Assembly: GCA_016721875.1 (NCBI GenBank)
Contig: JADKHG010000001.1
Location: 186,001-250,000, forward strand
Source: Sphingomonadales bacterium
GTDB taxonomy: Bacteria; Pseudomonadota; Alphaproteobacteria; Sphingomonadales; Sphingomonadaceae
DNA length: 64,000 nucleotides
Direction of reading: 5' to 3'
Shown here in pieces: positions 35,686 to 45,386 of this stretch (position 1 is its first letter; the number at the start of each line of letters is the position of its first letter). Position numbers and translations under genes: made by a program. A model generated the notes under the pieces. It was not told where the DNA came from. It was given only the letters and a program-made list of their open reading frames with translations, and ran no database searches.

Positions 35686-36996
35686 ATGATGCGTTTTTGG
35701 GCAAAGGCCGTTTCAGCAGCAACCGCCATGCTGGTCACCGCACCAGCCTTCGCACAGGAAGTGGTCGCCGAAGCCGCCCCTGACAGCGGCGATACCGCGT
35801 GGATTTTGACTGCGTCAGCCCTGGTGCTGATGATGACGCTGCCGGGCCTTGCGCTTTTCTATGGCGGTCTGGTGCGCGCCAAGAATTTCCTGTCGGTGCT
35901 GGTGCAGTGCGGTGCGATTGCCGCTATTACCTCGCTGATCTGGATCGTAGCAGGTTATAGCCTCGCCTTCTCCTCCACCGGCGGCCCGATCATTGGCAAT
36001 CTGCAAAATGCGATGTTCGCCGATATGTTCGCCATGCGCGAAGGCCAGTCGATTGGTGAGCTGGTCTTCGGCCTGTTCCAGATGACTTTTGCGATCATCA
36101 CCCCGGCGCTGATCGTCGGTGCGTGGGTTGAACGCGCGCGCTTTGGCTGGGTGGTTGCGTTCAGCGCCTTGTGGAGCCTGCTGGTCTATGTGCCCGTTGC
36201 CCGCTGGGTCTGGGGCAATGGCTTCCTGTTTGATTTGGGCGTGGTCGATTTTGCGGGCGGCATTGTTGTTCATACCACAGCAGGCGTCTCGGCATTGGTG
36301 GTGGCTCTGATGCTCGGCAAGCGTCAGGGATTTCCGCGCACCTTGATGCTGCCGCACAGCCCGTCACTGACCGTAGCAGGCGCAGGCCTGTTGTGGGTAG
36401 GCTGGTTCGGTTTCAACGGCGGTTCCGCATTGGCAGCCAGCGATGAAGGTGCTGCCACCGCGATCATCGTTACGCATCTTGCGGCTTCGGTTGCGGCTCT
36501 GGTGTGGTTGGGGCTCGAAAAGATCAAGGTTGGCAAACCCACTGCCGTCGGTTTTGCCACAGGTGCGGTGGCTGGTCTTGCCACCATTACTCCGGCCTCG
36601 GGGTCGGTCGGCCCGATTGGCGCCATCATCCTGGGAATTGTCGCCGGGATTGTGTGTTTCTACGCGGTTCGATTGATCAAGGGCAAGCTACAGATCGACG
36701 ACTCGCTAGATGTTTTTGCGGTGCACGGCGTTGGCGGCATCATGGGCTCGATCCTGCTCGCCTTCCTCGCATCCGAAGCAATTGGCGGCAATGGCTATGC
36801 CGAGGGCATGACGATGGGGTCACAACTGGTCGCTCAGCTAGTCGGCGTTGGCGTGGTTGCGGCCTATTCGGCGGTCGTGACCCTGATTGTCGGCTATATG
36901 GTTTCGATGATCCTGCCAATGCGGGTCAGCGAAGAACATGAACGCGATGGCTTGGATATCTCCAGCCATGGCGAGCGCGCCTGGGATTTGGACTGA
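35686..36996 (+). CDS. amt: Ammonium transporter
   Basis: 436 residues with cleavable signal (ATAMLVTAPAFA) and about eleven transmembrane helices. Amt hallmarks: GLALFYGGLVRAKN near residue 45, twin pore histidines in VVHTTAGVSALV and FAVHGVGGIMGSI, and ALIVGAWVERARFGW. Conducts ammonium or ammonia. Two adjacent ATGs (35686, 35689) could start it. A glnK gene, the usual partner, is absent on both sides here. Confidence 0.95.
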   Translation: MMRFWAKAVSAATAMLVTAPAFAQEVVAEAAPDSGDTAWILTASALVLMMTLPGLALFYGGLVRAKNFLSVLVQCGAIAAITSLIWIVAGYSLAFSSTGGPIIGNLQNAMFADMFAMREGQSIGELVFGLFQMTFAIITPALIVGAWVERARFGWVVAFSALWSLLVYVPVARWVWGNGFLFDLGVVDFAGGIVVHTTAGVSALVVALMLGKRQGFPRTLMLPHSPSLTVAGAGLLWVGWFGFNGGSALAASDEGAATAIIVTHLAASVAALVWLGLEKIKVGKPTAVGFATGAVAGLATITPASGSVGPIGAIILGIVAGIVCFYAVRLIKGKLQIDDSLDVFAVHGVGGIMGSILLAFLASEAIGGNGYAEGMTMGSQLVAQLVGVGVVAAYSAVVTLIVGYMVSMILPMRVSEEHERDGLDISSHGERAWDLD

Positions 36997-37031
36997 GACT
37001 GTCGCTAACTATTTTGTCGAGTAAAATACAC

Positions 37032-37111
37032 CCGTTCGCCTCGAGCAAAGTCGAGAGGCCTATCGGTAGTGCGCTGTCTTTGGGTGTCTCGACTTCGCTC
37101 GACACGAACGG
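37032..37111. repeat. Interspersed palindromic repeat, copy 2
   Basis: Same element as at 16945: left arm CCGTTCGCCTCGAGCAAAGT, right arm ending GCTCGACACGAACGG, with GTGTCTCGACTTCGCTCGAC in the right half. It lies just downstream of amt. Confidence 0.85.
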
Positions 37112-37146
37112 AGTCTGATGTGATCTGAGGCGTGAGTAAGCTTGGG

Positions 37147-37479
37147 TTAGTCCAACACCAACGTCAGCGCGCGGAACACCATTTTGTCGAGCGGTTCATC
37201 AAAGCGGCACCCCAAATGGGTGCCATCAAACCACACGACGATTGCGGCTATGGGATTTCCGCCTGCAAAGCGGAGCCAAAGACGGTCGCCTTCTTCATAA
37301 CAGCCATCGACCAGCAAACGGCAGCCATAGACCGAAATGTCAGCAAGACTCGCGTCGGAGGGATGGCGCGAATGGCGGCGCACCGTCGCGCGGCGCACCA
37401 GCACCGGATGCCGCTGCACGCTGCGCTTTTCGAGCAATGCTGGTTCAACCGGTCGAAATTTGGAAACAGATGATGCCAT
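37147..37479 (-). CDS. PilZ domain protein
   Basis: 110 residues, essentially one PilZ domain. The N-terminal arginine motif (VLVRRATVRRHSRHP) and the DISVYGCRLLVDG block match the c-di-GMP-binding signature RxxxR and (D/N)xSxxG. Probably a cytoplasmic c-di-GMP effector controlling motility or polymer synthesis; no partner gene adjacent. Confidence 0.85.
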   Translation of the reverse strand: MASSVSKFRPVEPALLEKRSVQRHPVLVRRATVRRHSRHPSDASLADISVYGCRLLVDGCYEEGDRLWLRFAGGNPIAAIVVWFDGTHLGCRFDEPLDKMVFRALTLVLD

Positions 37480-37547
37480 AAAGCCTCCGCAACCTTACGC
37501 TTACGGAGGAATGGAGAATATTTGGTAAATGTAAAATCGAAGGTCTG

Positions 37548-38951
37548 TCAGTCCCCTGTCAGGATACGATCCACCAATTGCTTCACCGTGGGGACAAAAC
37601 CGTTTGAATAGAAAGGGTCACGCCCAAACTCATAGGCGACATGGCCAGCGAACATCAGATTTTCGTCAATGCTTTCGCCATGCGCGATATTCTGCAAACC
37701 CTTCTGGATGCAGAAACTGCGCGGATCGGCGAGCCGCCCGGTGGTGAAATTGTCATGGTCTTTCCATGACGAGAATCCGCAATGCGACAGACAGCCCATG
37801 CAATCGGTCTGGTCCTTGCGGATGACAGCACCTTCTTCGGGCGTGACAAACACCAGCGTGTTGTCGGGCGTGCGCAAGGCGATGGTGAAGCCGCGCGCAT
37901 CCCATTCGCGCGCGCGCTGCAGATCATGTGGTGTCACCCAGAATTTCTTGCCGCGCACCCCGACGTCGAGCAATGCGGTATGGTCGCCTGCCTGTTCGGT
38001 CGAATAGGGGATTTGCCGGTCAGACCGCGCCTGCAATTCGCACAGGAAGGGGTTGATCACCGCGCTTGAGTAAAAGCCGGTGGGCGAGAATTTGTGCAGC
38101 AACACTCCGCCCTCGGGAATTTTGGTCAGATGGTCTTTCCACACCTGCGGGATCGGGCTTTCCTGCGTCAGCAGCGGACGCGTCCCGAACTGAAAGGCGA
38201 TTTGCCCAAGTTCGGGATTATCGATCCAATTGTCCCAATCGCGCAAATACCAGACGCCGCCCGCCATGATGATTGGAACATCGTCGCTGATCCCCTCGGC
38301 CCGCATCGTGTCGCGTAAAAGCTTGACGCGTGGATAGGGATCTTCGGGCTTGGTCGGATCTTCGGCGTTAGACAGACCATTATGGCCACCTGCGAGCCAA
38401 GGGTCCTCATAGACCACTGCCGCCATCAATTCGGGAACCTTGTGATAGGCGCGCTTCCACAAAGCGCGGAAGGCCCGGCCCGAGCTGATGATGGGTAGGT
38501 AGTTGACGCCGTAATGCGCCGCAATTTCGGAAAGCCGATAAGGCATGCCGGCACCACAGGTGACACCAGTGACCATCCCCTTGGTCTGTTCCAGCACGCC
38601 TTCGAGCACTTGCTGCGCGCCGCCCATTTCCCAAAGCACATTAATGTTTATCGCGCCCTTGCCGCCGGCAATGTCGTGCGCGCGCTTTACCTGCGCCACT
38701 GCACCGTCGATACCATAGCGGACGAGTTCGGCATGGCGTTCTTCACGGGTTCGGCCGTGGTAAACCTGTCGGATGACGTCGCCATTATCGTCATAATTAT
38801 CGGCATTCACCGCTGAAATCGTGCCAATTCCGCCTGCTGCCGCCCATGCCCCTGAGCTTGCATGATTGGTCGCGGCAACACCCTTGCCGCCTTCAACCAG
38901 TGGCCAGACTTCGCGACCGCCATAGACGATCGGCTTCAACCCCTTGAACAC
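37548..38951 (-). CDS. NAD(P)H-dependent flavin oxidoreductase (nitronate monooxygenase-like)
   Basis: 467 residues. FMN TIM barrel of the nitronate monooxygenase/2-nitropropane dioxygenase type: GVAATNHASSGAWAAAGGIG near the N-terminus, GVTCGAGMPYRL, IIMAGGVWYLRDWD and the FMN phosphate site near IAFQFGTRPLL. It is about 100 residues longer than classic nitronate monooxygenase, and the C-terminal part carries a clustered motif DCMGCLSHCGF (C-x2-C-x3-C), with another Cys in RSFCIQKG, which could bind a metal or FeS cluster. Substrate unknown. Confidence 0.85.
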   Translation of the reverse strand: MFKGLKPIVYGGREVWPLVEGGKGVAATNHASSGAWAAAGGIGTISAVNADNYDDNGDVIRQVYHGRTREERHAELVRYGIDGAVAQVKRAHDIAGGKGAININVLWEMGGAQQVLEGVLEQTKGMVTGVTCGAGMPYRLSEIAAHYGVNYLPIISSGRAFRALWKRAYHKVPELMAAVVYEDPWLAGGHNGLSNAEDPTKPEDPYPRVKLLRDTMRAEGISDDVPIIMAGGVWYLRDWDNWIDNPELGQIAFQFGTRPLLTQESPIPQVWKDHLTKIPEGGVLLHKFSPTGFYSSAVINPFLCELQARSDRQIPYSTEQAGDHTALLDVGVRGKKFWVTPHDLQRAREWDARGFTIALRTPDNTLVFVTPEEGAVIRKDQTDCMGCLSHCGFSSWKDHDNFTTGRLADPRSFCIQKGLQNIAHGESIDENLMFAGHVAYEFGRDPFYSNGFVPTVKQLVDRILTGD

Positions 38952-39027
38952 TATTACTTCCCCTAATGCGCCCCCTGCCGTACGACCCCTGTCGCGCGAT
39001 CCGTTGACAATTATCTAGTAGATGCGG

Positions 39028-40176
39028 CTAATTCTGTCGCGCGAAATCGGCACGGCGCATGACGGTTCCGTATAATTGTCGATAGCGGGCGAACATTTCT
39101 CCCTCGCCATATTCGGCCAATGCCATGGCATAATTGGCCTTTCCAAGCTCTGACCGCAATCCATCGTTACCAGCCAGTTCCGCAATAGCTCCTGCCAGGG
39201 CATTGTCATCGTCCTTGGCGGTGATGAAGCGCCGGTTCTCGGTCGAAACCATGCTGCGGATATCGCCAACATCGGTGGCGGCCACGGCGCATCCCGCCGC
39301 CATCGCCTCGATCAGCGAGATCGGAAATTGCTCGCTGTCCGATGACAAAGCGAAGATATCGAACAGTCCGACAAAGCGCGATGGGTCGCGCAGAAAGCCG
39401 GGCAACATCAACCGGTCGGCAATCCCCAGCCGTTCCGCTTCGGCGATTATCGCGCCTTTCTCCGGCCCTTCGCCCGCTATGGCCAATCGGACATGGGGGC
39501 CAGCAGCGGCAACGGCGCGGACAAGCCGCGGCAGGTTCTTGACGGCGCGCAGCCCGGCAATCGTGCCAACGACAATCTCGCCGTCGCGTTTCACAAATTC
39601 TGGGAAAGCCCCGCGCTGCGCCTTTTTGGCGTAACGCAAAACATCGATGCCGTTGGGGAAGCGATGAATATGGTCGCGGTTTTGATGCCAAGCCGTCTGC
39701 GCGATTTTTTCCAGCGTCCGTGACGGTACCACCAGCCCGGCACTGCGCTGCAAAGCAACCGCGCGAAACCAGTTGCGTTTCCAGTTCAGCTTTTCGATTT
39801 CGTCTTCGTTGAAGCCGTCTTCATGATGGATCAGCGGCGGCAACCCCATCGAATCGCCCAAGAGCGTCCGTGTCATTACCCCGTCCATTGATCCCCAATT
39901 GTAGCTGAGAACCAGATGAAAACGCTTCATATATTTGGCGAGTTTGCGATAACGGCCTATGCCGGGTTTTCCGTAAAGCGGGGGAGCGGCATCGCCGGGA
40001 AATTCCACCGCGATACCCTTGTCGATCGCATCGCGCGCGCCGAGTGCGTCCGGTACGGCGGACAATATCACATGGCTCGCCTGATCGCCGAAATGGTTCA
40101 TCAGTTTGACCGCGCGCGCTTCTTTCCCGCCAAGGTCAAAGCTGCTGTGGAGATGGAGAATACGGACTTTGGACAT
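39028..40176 (-). CDS. Glycosyltransferase family 4 protein
   Basis: 382 residues, GT-B fold. N-terminal MSKVRILHLHSSFDLGGKEARA is a typical GT4 start; the C-terminal donor-binding half has VVGTIAGLRAVKNLPRLVRA, LAIAGEGPEKGAI, and the EX7E-type motif in LSSDSEQFPISLIEAMAAGC. Likely transfers a sugar to a lipid or polysaccharide; acceptor unknown. Its ATG overlaps the stop of the upstream hydrolase by one base (TAATG), so the two are co-translated. Confidence 0.9.
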   Translation of the reverse strand: MSKVRILHLHSSFDLGGKEARAVKLMNHFGDQASHVILSAVPDALGARDAIDKGIAVEFPGDAAPPLYGKPGIGRYRKLAKYMKRFHLVLSYNWGSMDGVMTRTLLGDSMGLPPLIHHEDGFNEDEIEKLNWKRNWFRAVALQRSAGLVVPSRTLEKIAQTAWHQNRDHIHRFPNGIDVLRYAKKAQRGAFPEFVKRDGEIVVGTIAGLRAVKNLPRLVRAVAAAGPHVRLAIAGEGPEKGAIIAEAERLGIADRLMLPGFLRDPSRFVGLFDIFALSSDSEQFPISLIEAMAAGCAVAATDVGDIRSMVSTENRRFITAKDDDNALAGAIAELAGNDGLRSELGKANYAMALAEYGEGEMFARYRQLYGTVMRRADFARQN

Positions 40177-41033
40177 TATTTCACTTGCGACAAAAATGCG
40201 GTCAGGGCTGCAACCGAATCAGGCTCGTCGAGCGCCGGCGCATGACCCGTCTTTGCAACAGTAGCGACGCGGGCATTGGGCAGCTTCTTAGCCATTTTCG
40301 TGGCTGCTGCCTTTTCGAGAATATCCGATTTTTCGCCGCGCAGAATCAGAACCGGTTTGTCACCCAACAGTTCATAAATCGGCCATAGATCGACGCCAGC
40401 CTCGCCGCCGGGAAGGCGAAAGGGTTCGGATATTTTCATGTCATAGTCGAACACGATCCGACCGTTGTTCGCCAGCTTGCAGGTGCGTTTGGCAAAGCGC
40501 AGCCAATCATCCAGCTGATAATAGGGATAAACGTCGCCATTCACATCAGCGAGCGCGCGCGCGGCATGCATCCATGTTTCAAAACTGCGGCTGTTGCCGA
40601 CATAGGATTTGATGCGCTCCAGTCCCTTTGCTCCGATTTCGGGGCCTACATCGTTGAGGATCACCGCCCGCAATTGTTTTGCCCAGCCATGCGCCAGCAA
40701 CAACGAGACAATGCCGCCCAGCGAAGTCCCTAACAGGATGAAGCCTTTCAGATTGAGCTCGCGCAGCAGCAAATCGACATCCTGAGCGTAGGTGATCGGC
40801 AGATAGGTCATCGGATCCTTGGCATAGCCGCTTTCGCCACGTCCACGCAGGTCGAGTGCGATGATGCGGCGTGATCCGGCAACCATATTGGCAACCGGTT
40901 CAAAATCGCGGGCATTGCGCGTCAGACCGGCGATGCAGATCAGCGGGCTTTTGGAGGCGGGGCCGGGATAGTCGCGATAATGCAACCGCAACCCGTCGCC
41001 TGACATCCAATAGCCGTCTTTATAATCTGCCAT
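40176..41033 (-). CDS. Alpha/beta hydrolase
   Basis: 285 residues from ATG 41033 (MADYKDGYWMSGDGLRLHYR); 72 upstream in-frame codons look like leader. Fold signatures: ICIAGLTRNARDFEP (oxyanion region), nucleophile elbow ILLGTSLGGIVSLLLAHG (GTSLGG with catalytic Ser), VILRGEKSDIL (acid) and TGHAPALDEPDSV (His). Substrate unknown; perhaps a lactonase or esterase. Coupled to the glycosyltransferase gene. Confidence 0.88.
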   Translation of the reverse strand: MADYKDGYWMSGDGLRLHYRDYPGPASKSPLICIAGLTRNARDFEPVANMVAGSRRIIALDLRGRGESGYAKDPMTYLPITYAQDVDLLLRELNLKGFILLGTSLGGIVSLLLAHGWAKQLRAVILNDVGPEIGAKGLERIKSYVGNSRSFETWMHAARALADVNGDVYPYYQLDDWLRFAKRTCKLANNGRIVFDYDMKISEPFRLPGGEAGVDLWPIYELLGDKPVLILRGEKSDILEKAAATKMAKKLPNARVATVAKTGHAPALDEPDSVAALTAFLSQVK

Positions 41034-41327
41034 AGTTTCCCTTTTGCCCTTGTGATTGATCGCAGCCTGCGGCGCCGGTGACGAGCGTTTACTATCGCGG
41101 TCATGGCAATAACGCCAGCCTCGCAACGCGCCTTTTTCATAGGGTTCTGCGTGTTTTTTTGGGATGAAAAAAATCCGAATTGCAGGTTTCGTTCGCACGG
41201 ATTCGCAAATCGAAACCCGTTTTTCATAAAATCCGGCTGCAAAATACAAAATTTACTCTATATAAAGCATCTAAGTGGCAGAAATGCATATTGGCCATCA
41301 CCGCTATTCACCCTGGGGCACGATAGT
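41034..41327. other. AT-rich regulatory gap between divergent genes
   Basis: 294 bases between the hydrolase (minus) and the dehydrogenase (plus). Contains a hairpin GGTTTCG (41185-41191) / CGAAACC (41211-41217) followed by CGTTTTTC, terminator-like on the plus strand, and further on an AT-rich TTTACTCTATATAAAGC that could hold a -10 box for the dehydrogenase. No gene seen. Confidence 0.5.
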
Positions 41328-42782
41328 TTGAACGAGTTGGTATCCTACGAACCGGCAACGGGAGCAGAGTTGTGGCGCGGTAAGGTCTCGGATGTGGATC
41401 ACGAGATTTCGGTCGCACGAGCGTCGTGGGCGCAGTGGGCGGCGGCCCCGCTTAATGACCGGATCGATAAATTGCGCAGCTTCGCAAACAGGGTCAAGGT
41501 CGATAGCGACAAGTTTGCCGACATGATCGCGCGCGAAACCGGAAAGCCGCTTTGGGAAGCGCGTAGCGAAGTCGAAACGGTTATCAACAAGGTCGATATT
41601 TCCATCCGCGCCTATGCCGAACGCACACCGCAGCGCCGCATCGATGGCAAACCGGGAACGCGTAACGCGCTGCGCCACAAACCGCACGGCGTATTGGCGG
41701 TGCTCGGACCCTATAACTTCCCAGCCCACCTTCCCAATGGCCATATCGTCCCTGCGCTGCTCGCGGGCAATGCGATCGTTTTCAAGCCGTCGGAAAAAAC
41801 CCCTGCGGTTGGCCAGATGCTGGTGGATTATTATCACAAGGCAGGAGTCCCTTCGGGCGTCGTCCGTGTTGTGCAGGGCGGACCGGAAACCGGCAAGGCG
41901 CTATCGGCCAGTCCCGATATCGACGGCCTGCTGTTCACCGGATCGGCGCAAACCGGCATCGCGCTCAATCGCCAATTCGCAACCCGACCCGACAAGATTC
42001 TTGCGCTTGAAATGGGCGGCAACAATCCGATCATTGTCTGGGATACAAACGATATTCACAGCGCCGCGGTTTTGGTGGTGCAATCGGCCTTTATGTCGGC
42101 GGGCCAACGGTGCACTGCCGCGCGGCGCATGATCGTCAAAGACAGTTTGTACGACATCATCGTGCCCGAAGTAAAACGGCTTGCAGACCGGTTGGTGATC
42201 GGAGAACCCTATGGCGAACCGGCACCCTTCATGGGTCCGGTGATCGACAATGACGCGGCTGACGGACTGACAGAAAGTTTTCTTGCGTTGATGAGCCACG
42301 GTGGGCGACCAATCCGCCACATGACCCGCCCGGTCAAAGGACGCCCCTTCGTCTCGCCCGGCATTATCGATGTGACCGAAATGAAAGAGCGCCCGGATCT
42401 GTAGCTGTTTGGTCCGCTGTTGCAAATCATCCGCGTCTCGGAATTCGATGCCGCAATCGACGAAGCGAACAATACGCGTTTCGGTCTGTCTGCGTCGTTG
42501 ATCGGCGGCACTGCCGAGCAATATAACAAATTCTGGGCGAACAGCAGGGCTGGCATTGTCAACTGGAACTCGCCAACCAACGGTGCCTCGTCCGCAGCGC
42601 CCTTTGGCGGCATTGGCATTTCGGGCAACCACCGCCCCAGCGCCTATTACGCTGCCGACTATTGCGCCTATCCGGTGGTGTCTTCAGAAATCGAAGTCCC
42701 CAAGGCAATGATTGGCATCGGGCTGCGTGATGACGAGCATGTCGCGGTCTCTGCGGATGACATCTCTGTCGGCGCTAAGTAA
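41328..42782 (+). pseudogene. astD: Succinylglutamate-semialdehyde dehydrogenase-like (AstD), in-frame TAG
   Basis: NAD-dependent aldehyde dehydrogenase of the AstD type (484 codons). Family blocks: LGPYNFPAHLPNGHIVPALLAGN, LEMGGNNPIIVWD and the catalytic Cys in SAGQRCTAARRM. At 42402-42404 a TAG stands where the family has Glu (RPDL-stop-LFGPLLQIIRV; GAG would read ELFGP). Downstream the same frame continues to NWNSPTNGASSAAPFGGIG and ends at 42782, with length normal for the family. The start is TTG 41328 by alignment. The other ast genes (astA, astB, astC, astE) are not adjacent, so the role in arginine catabolism is not certain. Confidence 0.82.
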
Positions 42783-42818
42783 TTGCCAAATTTGGCTACT
42801 GCTCCCACAACGGGCTAG

Positions 42819-43487
42819 ATGAAGCGCGAGGATATATTCGAATTTTACCGGAGGCTGGCCGAGGCCAACCCTTCGCCGGAAACCGAACTCGCCTATGGCA
42901 ACGATTATCAGCTGCTGGTCGCTGTCGTTTTGTCCGCGCAGGCAACCGATGTCGGGGTGAACAAGGCGACGCGCAAGCTGTTTGAAAGCATCAAAACCCC
43001 CGCCGACATGGTCGCGCTGGGCGAAGACGTGCTTAAATCGCACATCAAGACCATCGGGTTGTTCAACGCCAAGGCCAAAAATGTCATCGCACTGTCGGAA
43101 ATATTGGTTCGCGACCATAACGGCATCGTCCCCGCCAACCGTGACGCGCTGGAGAAATTGCCAGGCGTGGGTCGCAAAACCGCCAATGTGGTGATGAACA
43201 CGGCCTTTGGTGCAGAGACATTCGCGGTGGACACGCACATCTTCCGCGTCGGCAATCGCACCGGTATCGCGCCGGGCAAAACCCCGTTGGCGGTCGAAAA
43301 GTGGTTGGAGAAGAAAACCCCTGCTCCGTTCCGCTTGGGCGCGCATCATTGGCTGATCCTGCATGGCCGCTATATCTGCAGGGCGCGCAAACCCGAATGC
43401 TGGCGCTGTCCGGTTGTCGATCTGTGCCGGTTCAAAGCCAAAACCCCAGCGCCGAAGCCATCCGCAGTCAGCCCGCATTCAGGCTGA
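42819..43487 (+). CDS. nth: Endonuclease III
   Basis: 222 residues. DNA glycosylase/AP lyase that removes oxidised pyrimidines. Helix-hairpin-helix LPGVGRKTANVVMNTAFG with the catalytic Lys, catalytic Asp in VDTHIFRVGNR, and the C-terminal FeS ligands CRARKPECWRCPVVDLC (C-x6-C-x2-C-x5-C). Starts ATG 42819, 36 bases after the dehydrogenase. Confidence 0.97.
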   Translation: MKREDIFEFYRRLAEANPSPETELAYGNDYQLLVAVVLSAQATDVGVNKATRKLFESIKTPADMVALGEDVLKSHIKTIGLFNAKAKNVIALSEILVRDHNGIVPANRDALEKLPGVGRKTANVVMNTAFGAETFAVDTHIFRVGNRTGIAPGKTPLAVEKWLEKKTPAPFRLGAHHWLILHGRYICRARKPECWRCPVVDLCRFKAKTPAPKPSAVSPHSG

Positions 43488-43530
43488 TTATGTAAATTGA
43501 TCTCGTGTGATATTGCTGCGGAGAATCGAG

Positions 43531-43938
43531 ATGAACAGATTTGCGCTTGGATCGATTGGATTGGCACTCATGGTATCGGGCTTAACCGTCGCGGACGCGG
43601 CGGGTTTTGGCGCAAAACGCGCCAAGGCCTTGACCGAGCGTCAACCCTCCGACGACCCGGTAAACTGCATCACCCCCAGCCGGATCGATACGACCCGCAT
43701 CATCAACAATTCGACCATCGATTTCAAAATGCACGACGGCAAAACCTATCGCAACACGCTGCCGCACAGCTGTCCCGGGCTACTGTCCGAAGACCGCTTC
43801 CTCTATCGCACCACCGGCAACAGCCTGTGCAGTGTCGACACCATCCGCGTCCTGCACAGCTATGGAGCGCAGTTGAGCGAGGGTGTCGGCTGCGGACTTG
43901 GTAAATTCCAGCCAGTGGCCAAGGTTGCGGCTAACTGA
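43531..43938 (+). CDS. DUF6491-like exported protein
   Basis: 135 residues from ATG 43531 (MNRFALGSIGLALMVSGLTVADA, signal peptide). Two cysteine-bearing blocks TIDFKMHDGKTYRNTLPHSCPGL and NSLCSVDTIRV, plus GVGCGLGKFQPV, match a small periplasmic family found in sphingomonads (DUF6491 from memory). Function unknown. The last 8 bases overlap the convergent rimO stop. Confidence 0.75.
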   Translation: MNRFALGSIGLALMVSGLTVADAAGFGAKRAKALTERQPSDDPVNCITPSRIDTTRIINNSTIDFKMHDGKTYRNTLPHSCPGLLSEDRFLYRTTGNSLCSVDTIRVLHSYGAQLSEGVGCGLGKFQPVAKVAAN

Positions 43939-45295
43939 TCACCCCGAACAGGTCATGCTCGTCAGCATCCTCGATCAGCACATCGACAATATCGCCCGCC
44001 TGTACATTGGCTGAAACATCGCGCAGATAGACATGGCCGTCAATTTCGGGTGCGTCGGCTTGTGATCTGGCGGTGGCGCCGATGCTGCCATCCTCGTCGG
44101 CTTCACCCACTTCGTCGATGATAGCCGGAAGCACGCGGCCGATCTTCGCTACCTGTTTCGCTGCGCTGATCGCGGCGGTTTTTTCCATGATCCGCTGGTA
44201 CCGCTCTTCCTTGATCTCTTCCGGCACCGGATCGGGCACCGCATTTGCAGCGGCGCCTTCGACCGGCTCGAAGCGGAAGGCTCCTACCCGGTCAAGCTGC
44301 GCTTCGTCGAGCCAGTCGAGCAGATATTGAAAATCGGCCTCGGTTTCGCCGGGAAAGCCGACGACGAAGCTGGAGCGGATCGCAATATCGGGCGCGATGC
44401 TGCGCCAGTTGCGGATGCGCTCAAGCACCTTGGCTTCGTTGGCGGGGCGTTTCATCGCCTTCAACACCGAAGGTGCTGCATGCTGGAACGGGATGTCGAG
44501 ATAAGGCGCCAACAGCCCATCGGCCATCAGCGGTATGACATCGTCAACATGCGGATAGGGATAGACATAGTGCAGCCGCACCCACGGTGCTTTGCCGCTG
44601 CTATCGCGCAGTCCCCCCAGTTCGCGCGCCAGATCGGTCATGTGCGCACGCACCTGCCGCCCTTTCCAGTCGCGCGGTTCGTGGCGAGTATCGACACCAT
44701 AGGCTGAAGTATCCTGGCTGATCACCAGCAATTCCTTGGTCCCCGCAGAAACCAGCTTTTCCGCCTCGCGCAGCACAGCATCTATCCGGCGGCTCGCGAG
44801 TTTGCCGCGCAAGGACGGTATGATGCAGAAGGCACAGGCATGATTGCAGCCCTCTGAAATCTTCAGATAGCTGTAATGGCGCGGGGTCAGTTTCAATCCG
44901 CCTTCGGGGACCAGATCGACAAAGGCACCGCGCGCTGGCGGGGCGGCTTCATGGACCGCAGCCACCACATCCTCATATTGGTGCGCGCCAGTAACCGCGA
45001 GCACTTCAGGGAAGCGTGCGCGGATCAACTCGGCCTCATTTCCCATGCAGCCAGTGACAATCACGCGGCCATTTTCGGCAATCGCCTCTCCAATCGCCTC
45101 AAGGCTTTCTTCCTTGGCACTGTCGAGGAATCCGCAGGTATTGACCAGTACGACATCGGCCCCCTGATAATCGGGCGACATCGCATAGCCATCGGCGCGC
45201 AATTTGGTGAGGATACGTTCGCTATCGACGAGCGCCTTGGGGCAGCCCAGTGATACCATTCCCACACGGGGCGCTGCTTCGATCTTGGTGGCCAT
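43931..45295 (-). CDS. rimO: Ribosomal protein S12 methylthiotransferase RimO
   Basis: 454 residues from ATG 45295 (MATKIEAAPRVGMVSLGCPK). Radical SAM enzyme that methylthiolates Asp89 of ribosomal protein S12. N-terminal UPF0004 domain with cluster ligands in SLGCPKAL, VNTCGFLDSA and VTGCMGNE; radical SAM cluster CNHACAFC; C-terminal TRAM domain (GHVYLRDVSANVQAGDIVDV). An 80-residue upstream extension in frame is not family sequence. Confidence 0.97.
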   Translation of the reverse strand: MATKIEAAPRVGMVSLGCPKALVDSERILTKLRADGYAMSPDYQGADVVLVNTCGFLDSAKEESLEAIGEAIAENGRVIVTGCMGNEAELIRARFPEVLAVTGAHQYEDVVAAVHEAAPPARGAFVDLVPEGGLKLTPRHYSYLKISEGCNHACAFCIIPSLRGKLASRRIDAVLREAEKLVSAGTKELLVISQDTSAYGVDTRHEPRDWKGRQVRAHMTDLARELGGLRDSSGKAPWVRLHYVYPYPHVDDVIPLMADGLLAPYLDIPFQHAAPSVLKAMKRPANEAKVLERIRNWRSIAPDIAIRSSFVVGFPGETEADFQYLLDWLDEAQLDRVGAFRFEPVEGAAANAVPDPVPEEIKEERYQRIMEKTAAISAAKQVAKIGRVLPAIIDEVGEADEDGSIGATARSQADAPEIDGHVYLRDVSANVQAGDIVDVLIEDADEHDLFGVIS

Positions 45296-45386
45296 AATCC
45301 GCGCGCGATAGGCGTTTTCGCTTTGCTTGTCACGGATGCTATTTGCGCGCATGATTGCAACGCTTTGTAACAGAGGGAGAGGGGTA

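Noticed and set aside
41103..41327. N-terminal extension of the AstD-like protein
   Set aside because: Open by chance; the sequence is AT-rich leader with a hairpin, and family homology starts at 41328.
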